From: Acarospora socialis
Taxonomy: Eukaryota > Ascomycota > Lecanoromycetes > Acarosporales > Acarosporaceae
Length of the DNA stretch: 64,000 nucleotides
NCBI GenBank assembly: GCA_025617375.2
Contig: JAMYGW020000005.1
Location: 1,178,001-1,242,000 of the forward strand
Direction of reading: 5' to 3'
How positions within the stretch are numbered: position 1 is the first letter of the stretch; every line of letters starts with the position of its first letter. A model generated the notes under the pieces. The model was not told the origin of the DNA. It did not search any database and saw only the letters and a program-made list of their open reading frames with translations. Made by a program: the position numbers and the translations under genes. Positions 37,651 to 48,853 of this stretch are shown here, piece by piece.

Positions 37651-38637
37651 CTATCTACCTCCAAAACCTGGCGGAGGAAACCCTCGGCCTGAACCTGGCG
37701 GTGGTTGGAAACCTGGCGGTGGTTGGAAGCCTTGCGCTGCAGATGAGTCAAGGATTAGAATCTTCGTCGAGAATTCGATAATAGAAGAATAATAGGATAG
37801 AGGACTTACGCGGACCTCCTGCTGCGGCAAATCCTGGCGGGGGCGCAAATCCGGCTGCAATTTGTAGGTTAGATCTGGCATGGTAGGGCAACAGACGAGG
37901 ACTTACGAGGTCCACCAGGTGGCCCACCACGTCCACCAAAGCCAGGAGGAAAACCCCCAGGAGGGAATCCAAAGCCACCGGGCGGTGCCGGTCCACCGAC
38001 GCCAGCAGCTGGTCCAGTCAAGCCGATCGGTAAACCTCTCCCAGCAGGTCTGCTGATCCCAGGTCCAGCTGCAAGAGTTGGCGGAACAGTACCAGCTCCC
38101 CCAGGCGCACTTGTACCTAACCTGGCTGAAGGATCTGCAGGTGGAGGCCCGTCGACTGAACAGGAGACGATATGCGTGCCACGAACGATAGTCAGACCGA
38201 GCGTACGCTTCTCTTCGGACTCGACGAGGGCGGGTGCGGCGCTACCGGGAGCAGATTGTGCGCCTTTGGTCGGTTTGCGCTTGACGCGGCGGAATTCTTC
38301 GGTATCTGCTAGGACGAGGTTCATGTGCTGGAGTGGAAATAATAAGCTTCGTCTCTGTAGATGTCATGAGTGATGCGCTTCATACTTTGTCAAAGGCCAA
38401 CATTTGCCCAGTCATTTGACGCCCATCGTTCAGTGTGACCCTCATTCGGTAGTTGATCTGACGCGCAATCAGAATTGATAGGACATGTATAAGCGAACGG
38501 CGTAGTCCAGCCGCAATGAGAGGGATACTCACAAGCGTTTGCTGCGTCCAAAAGCATTAGCTGTCACTGTCACCAATGCTTGAAATGTAGGAAGGAGCAG
38601 TGAGACTTACCATCTTTCCCTGCTTGTTGGCCGCCAT
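37651..38637 (-). CDS. SMB1: Small nuclear ribonucleoprotein Sm-B (SmB/B')
   Basis: SmB is one of the seven Sm ring proteins of the spliceosomal U1, U2, U4 and U5 snRNPs. Six exons (38637-38611, 38541-38533, 38457-38386, 38327-37907, 37854-37810, 37736-37651) give 219 residues. The Sm fold is read across four of them: NKQGKM, QTL, INYRMRVTLNDGRQMTGQ, LAFDKHMNLVLADTEEFRR and the Sm2 part TLGLTIVRGTHIVSCSVDGP. The tail is Pro/Gly-rich, with PPGGF and PPPGF repeats that bind GYF and WW-type domains in other organisms. Exon 2 is only 9 nt. Exon 5 (45 nt) and exon 6 each encode one or more PPPGF units. The gene is divergent from RPL11, 276 bp apart. Confidence 0.92.
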
Positions 38638-38913
38638 ATTTGCTGAAGTGTGCGCGAACGCGACTTCTTGATAGTCCAAATATTGATCAGGGAGCTGTTA
38701 TACTCCAGAGGAATCCTATAGAAGCTCGTTGCCAAGCTTGGATTTGATATGGATCTGTAATTGGAGGAGGTGTTAGCTAAGGTATGAGGCTCTTCGCTTG
38801 GCCCTGTCAAGGACGCTAAGGGCACCCACTAGCTCCGCCCACACTCGATTTGAGTTACGAGACATCCAACGTCGACAACAACATCAGCTCTGCACAACTC
38901 CAGCGACAATAAA
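38638..38913. promoter_or_regulatory. Bidirectional promoter interval, SmB / RPL11
   Basis: The start codons of a spliceosomal and a ribosomal protein gene lie 276 bp apart on opposite strands. Both need high expression, so shared control is plausible. I did not identify a named ribosomal-gene motif by eye. Confidence 0.5.
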
Positions 38914-39815
38914 ATGGTGAGATTCTCCGATTATTGACTGCCTGCACTATTCGGCGGAAAAGACTCGTCTGGGGGTGCAGAGGGCAAAGCTGTGACTGCC
39001 AACATTGCAGCTCGGCTTGGGTCCCTCTACCTGTCCTGAAAAATCGTCCTATAACTTACTTTCCACGCTGATTTGAACTCACACAGGCCGAGTCGGGGAA
39101 AGACAAGAGCGCAAACCCCATGCGGGAGCTCCGCATTCAAAAACTGGTCCTGAACATTTCCGTCGGCGAAGCGGGCGACAGACTCACACGTGCCGCAAAA
39201 GTGCTGGAACAATTAAGTGGACAAACACCCGTCTACAGTATGTCACAAACTAATACAACTGGCCATTCGACACATTGGAACTCGAAGATCGACCCTTGGG
39301 AGATATGGGCTGACATTATCACCACCACGAAGGCAAAGCACGCTACACCGTCCGAACGTTCGGGATCCGTCGTAACGAAAAGATCGCCGTGCACGTTACC
39401 GTTCGCGGCCCGAAGGCGGAGGAGATCTTGGAGCGAGGACTGAAGGTCAAGGAGTACGAGCTGCGGAAACGGAATTTCTCAGAGACGGGCAACTTTGGGT
39501 TCGGGATCAGCGAGCATATCGATTTGGGCATCAAGTATGACCCGGCGATTGGTATCTACGGGATGGACTTTTATTGCTGCATGTGAGTGTCCAAACACTC
39601 TCTTGCTTTCTTTGCAAGAAGGAGGGGGCTTTACGCCATGCATCTCGGTCTGTTCGTACGACAAGGCTAACGCTCATGATCATCATAGGACTCGACCAGG
39701 CGAACGTGTTGCCAAGCGTCGGAGGTGCAAGTCGAAGGTCGGTGCATCACATAAGATCAATCAAGCCGAGACCGTCAAGTGGTTCAAGAACCGGTTCGAA
39801 GGTATCGTGCGGTAG
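38914..39815 (+). CDS. RPL11: 60S ribosomal protein L11 (uL5)
   Basis: uL5 sits in the 60S central protuberance and is assembled with 5S rRNA and uL18. Four exons (38914-38916, 39087-39237, 39333-39582, 39689-39815) give 176 residues, close to the usual 174. The first coding exon is the bare ATG, directly followed by GTGAGA. The protein then reads [60 protein letters not shown] and [20 protein letters not shown], and ends [10 protein letters not shown]. All joins hold phase, including AT|G inside the CCMTRPGER segment. I looked for box C/D snoRNA motifs in its introns and saw none that were convincing. Confidence 0.95.
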
Positions 39816-40296
39816 ACGATGGAGGGTGACTGTGCTTCAACTACTCAAGGAATCGCTTGTTGTTGCTCGTAGCTTGCGCTCAGAGATAACTTCGTCGAGG
39901 AGTTCGCAGCAATCAATCACAGTTCACAATGGAGGCTTCACTTGGGTGTTGTACCGCTTAACCATTGCTGAACAAGTGGCATCACCTGCCTTTCTTCTCT
40001 ACTCCCTCTTAGTCATCGTGAAGGATGTCTATGGAAATCAGTCCATCACTCCCCAGGACCTTGTAAGAGATAACACCCCATCGCCCGGAAGATTGCCAAA
40101 TACAATGAACGATCGTCTGCTTTTGCGTAGGTCCCAATGATGCAGGATGTGAACAAAGGAGATCCATCGAGGCTTCAACTTGAGACCAATCCCACAGATC
40201 TCACCAACAGCACAGCACAGCACAGCGCATCAACGACTCCAAGCAGACGCCATATCATGCACCACGACCCGACCCGACCGATCCGTCTCCGGCCCC
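39816..40296. other. Convergent intergenic region after RPL11
   Basis: 3' untranslated sequence of RPL11 and of the convergent 121-residue orphan gene. No further feature is recognised. Confidence 0.5.
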
Positions 40297-40965
40297 TCAC
40301 TTCCCCTTGTCCTTCCCATAATTCATCTTATTCCACGCCTTATCGAACGCACTCGGCTACGGAACACCCAACAAAGTCAGCTGTCTATTCCCCATCTGCT
40401 CCTCCACTGGACTCCCCCCTCTCCCCAAAAGCCACTCAGCCCTTGCCGCACTTCCCCCTCCCCCTCCTCACACCCCCCGTTTAAAACCCCCAAAGCCCCC
40501 AAACCCAAAGAAAGACCAAAGAACTCACATCGGCATGCTGTTCCCCAACCTTCTCGCGAAACTTGTCGCTCCCAATCCCCTGGTCCTTGGCGGCGCGACT
40601 CTCGACGTTTTCGCTGCTCCCCAGCCGCGTCGCCGCCCCCGGGATGTGCGTCTTCGTGCCGCCGCCGGACGAGAAGCGGTTCTCGATGTTGGCGACGCCG
40701 GGCGTGTGGAAGAGGCGGGAGACGGGGTTCAGGTCGGTGTATTGGAGGGTTGCGAGGGCTGTTTGTGGGGAGATGGGTTAGTGGGGGGGTGGGTTGAGGG
40801 GGGTGGGTGGTGGATGGGGTTGTTGGGGAGGGAGAGGAGGTGGGGGAAGAAAACGGGAGGAGGAGGGGAAAGGAAAGCGGGAAGGGTACTTAGTAAAGCG
40901 CCGCCGGCGAGGAACTTGCGCCGGTGCACTTGGTAGGCTTTGGAGAGGTTGGTGGTGAATGACAT
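40297..40965 (-). CDS. Small protein of unknown function (121 aa)
   Basis: I do not recognise the family, but the gene looks real. Three exons (40965-40890, 40758-40529, 40356-40297) with GTACCC, GTGAGT and CACAAACAG/TTCCGTAG signals join in phase. The protein starts MSFTTNLSKAYQVHRRKFLA. It has a short hydrophobic stretch (FLAGGALLTLATLQ), then YTDLNPVSRLFHTPGVANIE, a polar Gly/Ser/Thr part and a lysine-rich end (FDKAWNKMNYGKDKGK). It could be a small single-pass membrane or mitochondrial protein, which is only a guess from the basic N-terminus before the hydrophobic segment. The coding strand is C-rich in exon 1 and intron 1 and G-rich at the 3' end. It is convergent with RPL11. Confidence 0.7.
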
Positions 40966-42001
40966 TTTCGTGTGCGTTCAAGATGACGATGTATTGTTTG
41001 CGTTTCTGCTCTTGGGAGCGTTCGAGAATCCGTGTGGGGGATTTCAGTAAGTTATGGATTGATGTGGTTGAATGGTGTGAGGGAGGTGAGGTGAAGGGAG
41101 GTGAGAATTTGGTGGAAATGTTTTTATCGTATGCGAGTGGATGTTTTCGGAGGGCTATCCGTTACGACACGGGTAAGTTTGTTAATCTTGTCGTCATTAC
41201 GACACAGGGATTGTAATTTTGATCCGCGTACCTTACGCTACGTTAGTCTGGCGTCAGGTCGGCTTATCGTGACTGTTTCTTTGATTATTCTAAATTCCAA
41301 AATATACATATAAATTCTTCCGTTACGTATGAAACTTGTCTTCAAAACGTTTGCAACCACAGCTTGGGTAGCTGGTTTCTCGTCCCTGTTCTCTTCTGTT
41401 CTCTACCGAGTACGGCACGTTCTTTGGAACGAAACTCACTCATTGACCCTGGGAGAGGCAGGCGTGAGGTAAGAGGGAAGGAAGTGGGCGGGAGAAGAGG
41501 GAAGAGGAGACGAAGAGCGAGACATAAGGGGAGAGAGTGAGCGATAGAGGGACCTCCGAGATCGGGTTGAATAAGTCTGGGTCATGGCGAGGGTAACGCT
41601 TAAAGGGATGAGAATTGCTGGCTAGGAGATATATGTATGGTATCGGTGCAAGTGCGACGGGCTTTGAGTAAGTGTCAGATGGCAGGTTACCGCCATAGAC
41701 GATGCAAAAGAGACCGAAAGTCAGAGACGTGATATGCACAATTTCGAACAACAGCCAATCTCAGCATCTCGTATCATACAGTACAGTAAGCCCTTCCTTC
41801 GTCGTAGAAAAGATAGACGAGTCCCCACGATGCAAGCAAGCAAGTAAGCAAGCGATATCTGCATCAAATACAAGACCGGGCCAAGCACAACTCCAGCAAG
41901 TATGGGAGCAAAGAATGACAGCAGCAACCGCCTCCCTCAATCACAGCCGGACCTAGTTGTTCGCATAGACCGTAGCGAAAGGTTCTGGGTAATGAAGGCG
42001 T
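40966..42001. other. Intergenic between two small orphan genes
   Basis: About 1 kb holding the promoter of the 121-residue gene and the 3' region of the 98-residue gene, both on the minus strand. Short frames in it have no recognisable features. Confidence 0.45.
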
Positions 42002-42603
42002 TCATGGTTTCTCCTGCTGTTTGCTTCCCGCATTCGGGTTCGAGCCGGAACCTCTTGTGAAACTGTGGTCATACTTTTGGTTAGCAATCGTGGTCCTTGT
42101 CATCATCTATGAAACTCGATGAACAGCGTCTAGCAGATCACAGAGACGATGCTTGGGGCTGTTGGAAGGCTCACCTATTCCACAACGACCCAATAAACCC
42201 CGGCGCCGGCTTCTGCTCGTCGAAGCTGGCCTTTCGCGCCGCGGCCGCCTCGTCGCTGGAGTTGCGCTTCTGGCTCATGAGGCCGGCGAATGCGCCGGAT
42301 CCGGAAGACTGTATGTTCGTACTTCCAGTCAGTAGACCGTCAATCAGGCAGAGCCGAAGTTGCTCATTCCTAATGTGGAGAGCGAAGGTAGGGAATGGGT
42401 TGGAAGGTAGAGATGTGATGCAGAAGCTTCAAGGCTTCAGGGTGTGGTAGGGTGCTGAAGACGGGTGATGAAGTGAGAGACGATGATGCGGAAGGACTCA
42501 CACGTCTACGTCCACTGGCCCCACCTGAGTTGGCGGGAGTGGGAGTGGTGCCGGTGCCGCCTTTGATGGCAGCAGTCTCGCGGTTGGAGGTGCTGGACGA
42601 CAT
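42002..42603 (-). CDS. Small Ser-rich protein of unknown function (98 aa)
   Basis: I do not recognise a named family. Three exons (42603-42502, 42308-42175, 42062-42002) join in phase to give 98 residues. The protein has a disordered Ser/Thr/Gly N-terminus ending GRRR, a compact middle segment GSGAFAGLMSQKRNSSDEAA with RKASFDEQKPAPGFIGSLWN after it, and a short tail ending QQEKP. RKASFDE resembles a basophilic kinase site (RxxS), and the pattern around it suggests a small regulated protein, but this is inference. The donor after TGGAATAG and the GACCACAG acceptor fit well. No membrane segment or signal peptide is visible. Confidence 0.7.
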
Positions 42604-43338
42604 GGCGTTCGGTTGATATAATCAAAGGAGTATTGATAGATGAAACAATTGAATGCTGTGTTGGAGGCAGAGGCTAGATGGATGTAAGGCGGTCGAATAC
42701 TGGTAAGTGCAGCTATTATGAGAAGGTGGTGTGATTATAGAACAGGAGTGCAGAGAGTCGTACGACTTGATAACTGCGGAAGTTTACCTTACCTAGCTTT
42801 CTATCTAGACTCTTATGATCTCATGACAAACTTGATGATGATGGAGGAATGGATGATGAGCTCAATAATAGCTAAAATCCCCCTCCTTGCCCCACCAGAT
42901 ACGTTAAAGATAACCGTACAAGCTTTGGAGCTCCCCATGTCACATTAAATCGCCATGATAATTCATCCTGCAGCATTGAAGAATGCGTTACTGCGAGTAT
43001 ATACGGTAGAGAACCCTACTTGTGCATTGACTGTGAAGCTTTATTTCTCCGATGACTCGAGCTTGATGACTTCTCATCTCGATCGAGTAAAGTGACGTGC
43101 GTCCTGCTGCACGGGAAACAATTAGCGACGCTGGGTCCCAGTTGCTCGGTCCGGCTTACTACACATAAGGTAGAGCACGCACGCGACAGTTAGCCCAATC
43201 TGTCGTTTAGGACTGCCAAAGGGCGATGGAATCATCAGACATTCTACGCTAGAGCAAAAGTACCCTCATTAACGACAAATGAATCTCTCCTCATCGCAAC
43301 AATGGTAGCCCGTCCATTCTCGCTCTCTCGCTATTGCC
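42604..43338. other. Intergenic, promoter of 98-aa gene and PYC 3' region
   Basis: Non-coding by eye, with no repeat or RNA gene recognised. Confidence 0.5.
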
Positions 43339-46300
43339 TTACTTGACGATCTTACACACCAAGTCCTGCCCGTCGACCGAATCGCCCTCCTTGACCTGCA
43401 GCGACCCGACCTTGCCGGAGTGGGGGGCGCTGATGACCATCTCCTGTTGTAGCAGTCAGCAATTTCAAGCCCATGAAAATGAAAACTGTACCAAACCTAC
43501 CATCTTCATGGCGCTCAGGACAGCAATCGGGTCTCCCTTCTTCACCTCTCCACCCTCGTGCACTCTCACTTCCACCACCACACCCGACATGGGCGCACCG
43601 ACTTGGCTGCTATCGCCACTGTCGGCCTTGGGCCTGCTCGTGTTTTCAATGGCCGCCTTGTTGTCCTCCACGCTGACCTGTCGGACTTCGCCGTTCATCT
43701 CGTAGAAGACCTCGCGCTGCCCCGTCTGCTCCGACAACGGTCCGATGGCGAGGAGTTTCAGGATGAGCACCTTTCCTTTCTCGAGTTCGACGCTGAATTC
43801 TTCGCCAATCTCCGGCCTTGCCAGGAAATACTTGGTCGGCAGCACCGACAGATCGCCGTACTTGGCAATGAATTTCCGGTAATCCTCGAACACTTTGGGG
43901 TACATGGCGTAGCTGGCAACGTCACACTCACTGGCGCTGCCGAATTTGTCCCTGATCTCCGTCTTAATCTTCTGGAGGTCCATCGGTTCAAGGGTGAGAC
44001 CAGGACGCTTGTCGAGCTTACGGCGGTTACGAAGAGCCTTTGTCCGCAGCGGCTCTGGGAATCCACCGTATGGCTGACCCATCAGACCCTCGAAGAATTC
44101 AAGCACCGAACCAGGAAAGTCGAGTTCTCCTGCTTTGTTGATGACATCGTCATAGCTTAACTTGTTCGACACCATGAACTGGGCCAGATCACCAACGACT
44201 TTGGAGGTAGGAGTGACCTTGACGATATCACCAAGCAGGTCATTAGCTTGTTCGTAAGCTTTTTTAGTCTCAGCCCATTGGGCTCCGAGTCCGAGCTGGG
44301 ATGCCTGGAATATCAGATTCGTCAACTGGCCACCGGGAATTTCATGCTCGTAGACCTCTGGATCAGGTCCGGTAAGTCCAGCTTCGAACGGTGAGTAGAG
44401 CAAGCGCAGCTGCGCCCAGTACGTATCCAGGGCTCGCACGTTGTGGCCGTTCAGGCCAGGATCGTATTCAGTGCCATCGAGAGATGCCAGCACGGCCCCG
44501 ACGCTAGGTTGAGAGGTCATTCCCGACATACTGTCGGTGGCCGTGTCTACGGCATCTGCTCCAGCGTAGGCACAAGCAACCATAGACGCCACGCCAGTGC
44601 CGGCCGAGTCATGAGTGTGGACATGGATGGGCAGATCTGGGTACTTCTTTCTGATCGAACCAACGAGTAGGGTAGCGGCCCTGGGCTTGAGAACACCTGC
44701 CATGTCTTTAATACCCAAGACATGAGTGCCTATCTTCACGATCTTCTCCACCAAATCCATATAGTACTCTAGGTTGTACTTCTTGTGCGGATTCAGCATA
44801 TCCCCAGAATAGCAGATTGTGGCTTCGACGACTCCACCGGCTTTTTGAACGGCCTTAATGCCGACCTCGAGCTGATTGATGTCGTTGAGTGCATCAAAGA
44901 TACGGAAGATATCAACACCGTATTTCTTGGCATTCTCGCAGAAATGGTAAATGGCATTGTCCGGCAGTCTACTAGTATTAGCGTTGTCATGTAAAGAGCG
45001 TGAGAACGAACTTACGAAGAGTATGCGACACCGTTGGCGCCACGTAACAGCATCTGGAACGGGATGTTCGGGACTGCTCTCCTCATCTTCCGTAGCCGAT
45101 CCCATGGATCCTCGTAAAGGAAGCGCATGGCCACATCGAACGTAGCGCCACCCCAACACTCCAAACTGTAAGCATTGCTGTAAGCATAGCTTGTCTCTCT
45201 GGCGATGTTCAGGAGATCGACGGTTCTAACTCTCGTGGCAAGCAGAGACTGATGAGCGTCACGCCACGTGGTGTCCATGAGCAAGCAACCCTTGTTCGCA
45301 CGAACGGCTTTGGCAAATTCTACGGGACCCTCCTTGTCCAATATGTTCTTCCAGCCTTTCGTACAAGGCTTGGAGATATCAAGAGGCTTGCCCTCATTAT
45401 CCGTAAGCTGGGGCATGATAATATCACCCTTGAATTTGGGTTCGCCAATCTGTCCTTTGATACTGCTCCCGTTGACAGCAACATCTCCCAAGTATGCCAG
45501 CAATTTCTGTGCACGATTTTGACTGCCGACCAGAGCGAAAAGTTCCGGCGTGTCGTCAATAAAAGTAGTCCAGCATGTCCCCTCGATGAAGGTCGGATGA
45601 GTGAGGAGCGAGGCAAGGAAGGGTATATTGGTCTTCACACCGCGGATACGGAACTCGACAAGTGCACGAAGCATCTTTCTCCGTGCGATCTCATATGTTG
45701 ATCCGTGACAGGTACACTTGACAAGCATAGAATCATAGTGAGGGGTAATGATGGCGCCTGCAAAGCCATTACCACCATCGAGACGCACTCCGTTGCCGCC
45801 AGCAGAACGGTACACTTCGATCTTGCCAGTATCAGGCGAAAAGCCCTTGGCGGGATCCTCGGTGGTGATACGGCACTGGATCGCAAACCCGCGGGTGGAT
45901 ATCCTATCCTGGGTAAGACCGAGCTGCTCGAGCGAGGCTCCCGCCGCAATCTGGATCTGGGCCGCAACGACATCGATGCCAGTAATCTCCTCCGTGATTG
46001 TGTGCTCGACCTGGATTCTCGGGTTGATCTCGATAAAGTAGTATCGATTCTGCTGGTCAACAAGGAACTCCGCGGTACCAGCATTACGGTAATTGACCGA
46101 TCTAGCCAGCTTTACGGCATCGTTCAAGATACTCTCTCGGACCTCTTTCGGAAGATCCTTCGCCGGCGCCAACTCTACAACCTTCTGATGCCGGCGCTGG
46201 ACACTGCAGTCTCGCTCGTATAGATGAACCACGTTTCCGTGATTGTCTCCTAGGAGTTGAACTTCGATGTGTTTCGGCCGATCCAAGAACCGTTCCACGA

Positions 46301-47489
46301 ACACGGTACCATTGCCAAAGGCCGACTTCGCTTCCGATGTCGCTCGCTCAAAGGCGTCCTTGAGATCTTCTTGGTTGCGTACGACTCTCATTCCACGTCC
46401 TCCTCCACCAAAGGCAGCCTTGATGATGATAGGAAAGCCAAACTCGTCGGTGAACGACTTCACATCCTCGTATTTCCCGACAGGTCCCTCTGTTCCCGGT
46501 ACGACTGGGACTTTGGATTTGATCGCTATCTTCCGCGCGGAGACCTTGTCACCGAGCGAGTCGATAGTCTCGGGCGTGGGCCCGACCCAGATAAGGCCGG
46601 CACTCTCGACATTCCTCGCAAACTCGGCGTTTTCAGACAGAAAGCCGTAACCCGGGTGAATCATATTAACCCCATGTTGGAGAGCTATCTTGACAATCTC
46701 CTTGCCGGCCAGATACGCCGCGACAGGTGTAAACTGACCCCGCTTCCCAATAACATACGCTTCGTCGGCTTCTGTAAAGAGCCAAATTACTGCTCAGCAA
46801 GAGGTCTTCATAGTCAGTAATGGCCCGCTTGGACTGGAAACCTACTCTGCCTGTGCATGCTAAGACGGTCTTCATAACTAGCCGAAGTTAGTGGCTAGTA
46901 TAGGAGGCCTTGAATCAACCCTACCTGTACACCGCTACCGTCTGTAGCGACAGCTCGTGAGCCTAGGGCAACAAACAATCAGTAAGCTAGTCTCTCAGAG
47001 AACCGATGTTGCGACGTGACAAAAAGAGGCTGCTGCCATTGCAGCTTCCAGATGTCATTCAGGAAATTGTGTATTGTGGGGCCAGGACTCACAGTTCGGA
47101 AGATCTGAATCGCCGCAATCAGTAAGCTGCATTGGATTTGCTTTTACTCGCGTTGTGTAACTCACTCGGATAGCTGCGTTGTCGGGTGTGTCAACCATCA
47201 GCTCCAGCATGAGATATTCGGATACTCACGGATTTCACCACGGTTGGCCACTATATCACTCCAATGATCCTACTTGTCAGCCAGTGGCTATGAGAGAGTA
47301 ACATGGCTGCAATTGCACGCCATAAAACCCTGCTAACTCCGCGCTGTCGCGGAGGGTGTACGTACCGAGGATCTTCTTCAATTGCATGATAGTTGAGTTG
47401 GCGCGCAGTCTCTGGTGGACCGAATGCTCAGTGCCCGAGTGGCCCTCCTCGAACACCTCCGAATACTGATCTGCCTCATGGTCGGCCAT
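43339..47489 (-). CDS. PYC: Pyruvate carboxylase
   Basis: This biotin enzyme carboxylates pyruvate to oxaloacetate. Fungal forms are usually cytosolic. Nine exons (47489-47366, 47250-47230, 47173-47166, 47104-47093, 46962-46925, 46877-46846, 46771-45016, 44968-43501, 43443-43339) give 1187 residues, the family length. The biotin carboxylase part reads VANRGEIPIRIFRTAHELSL across five small exons, then IHPGYGFLSENAEFARN and the ATP-grasp loop AAFGGGGRGMRVV. The carboxyltransferase part has WRDAHQSLLATRVRT, LRGANGVAYSSLPDNAIYHF and HTHDSAGTGVASM. The C-terminal biotin site is SAMKMEMVISAPHSGKVGSL, with the last intron directly after AMKM. Exons 3 and 4 are only 8 and 12 nt. The start ATG gives MADHEADQYSEV. 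An extension with a TTG start upstream is unlikely. Confidence 0.94.
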
Positions 47490-48853
47490 ACTGCGCACAA
47501 TCACGGACTTTCGGAGACTGTATAAGCAGCTATGAGGGAGTCGGATGAGTAGGCTGGAGCCCACACCCAAGCTTATTTAGGTTGTTCTGAAGCTGTATAA
47601 GCTCAAGAAGTTGCCAGTTGCAAAGCACAGAGGAGGAGAGAAAAGAGTCAGGAGGGTCAATTGAGCATCGGGCGGAAATGCTTGGCTAGTAGTACAAGAA
47701 ATGAGACATATCATACCTATCAAGCACCGATTAATTGATTCAGGTAAGATGTTCCCCACGCTAACGGAGGGGTTGTTTCGGACATCGCTGTCCTCGGTCC
47801 CTTCGCATGGTATGATTTCTAAGGTATCGACACTGGTAAGATCGGAAAAAGAGTCAAGAAGTCCGGAAAAAAAGGATCGGACAATAGAGCTGCCTCCATC
47901 GAACGGTACGGTATCACAAGATCTGATGAAAATGCAGTCTTATTAGCATCTTATGTCATACCTGCTTGATACCCCACGGACAGGTGCGAAGGTCTTCAAA
48001 AGTTACAGATACCTACGCTACAAATACAGAATATATCGCCCAAGGCTGAGGGCTAAAATTTTTGTACAATATTAATATGCTGTCTCTTGCTCTCCATGAG
48101 ATCTCCGCCAGAAAGGCAATGTGAAAGAGATGATCCCACCGCACTGATCCGACGACCCCTGGAGCAGATCACTTCTGACAGCTGTCACTTATACTGTAAT
48201 CGCATTTCTCTTCCATCTCTCGTTCGCAATTGCTGTGCAACTATAGAATTTGCCCCTAAAGCTGCCGTTATGTTGGTGTTTGCGAACGTTCTTATTTCTA
48301 TAGGTTTCAAAATGAGCAGTTTCATGCTGCTACTCTCTTCTATTCACAAGTCCAACTCTGGAATATATTTTCACAGCACTGTTGATATGGCTTGTTATGG
48401 CTCGGTTTGTCTCCTCTGTCACTGTAGCCCGACTTGTTGTGTAGCCAGTACTGGCGCATGTCGGGGCGCACCCGCTGTGATTCTAGGTCACTCAAGGTCC
48501 AAGTGAGTGAATTGTCGTGTTGATCATTTTGCTTGGCTAGCATCAGTTGGACAGTGCAATGGTTTGGGAGGGTACTTCACTCGGATTGCTGGTGAATCAG
48601 TCGTAGCGGGCGCTTCAAGGCTTCCATATTCCCGCCGACCGGGTATCTGCATTGAGTTCGCGAGTCATTATGTCGATGAAATTACAGAATGGCGCATGGG
48701 CAATATGCTTCAACTTTAGAAGCGCTTAATTGCAGACGCAATGCTCCTCTTGCGCCCAGGATTCCGAAAGTATTGCACACCTACGTGGACGAGTTCCCCA
48801 TCATTTATGAGCATTGACCTCGACAGCAGATTCTTCGAACATCAGTCTCAACA
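47490..48853. other. Divergent region between PYC and copper ATPase, with a Cys-rich open frame
   Basis: The region holds the PYC promoter and the copper ATPase 5' side. A frame starting at ATG 48387 encodes many cysteines (SVCLLCHCSPTCCVAS) and reaches a GTGAGT donor at 48505, so it could be an upstream exon of the ATPase. I could not find a join that keeps frame into the ATPase start, so it is not included in that gene. Confidence 0.4.

Noticed and set aside
43558-44160. 200-codon plus-strand frame inside PYC
   Set aside because: It lies wholly opposite conserved pyruvate carboxylase exons and has no family features.
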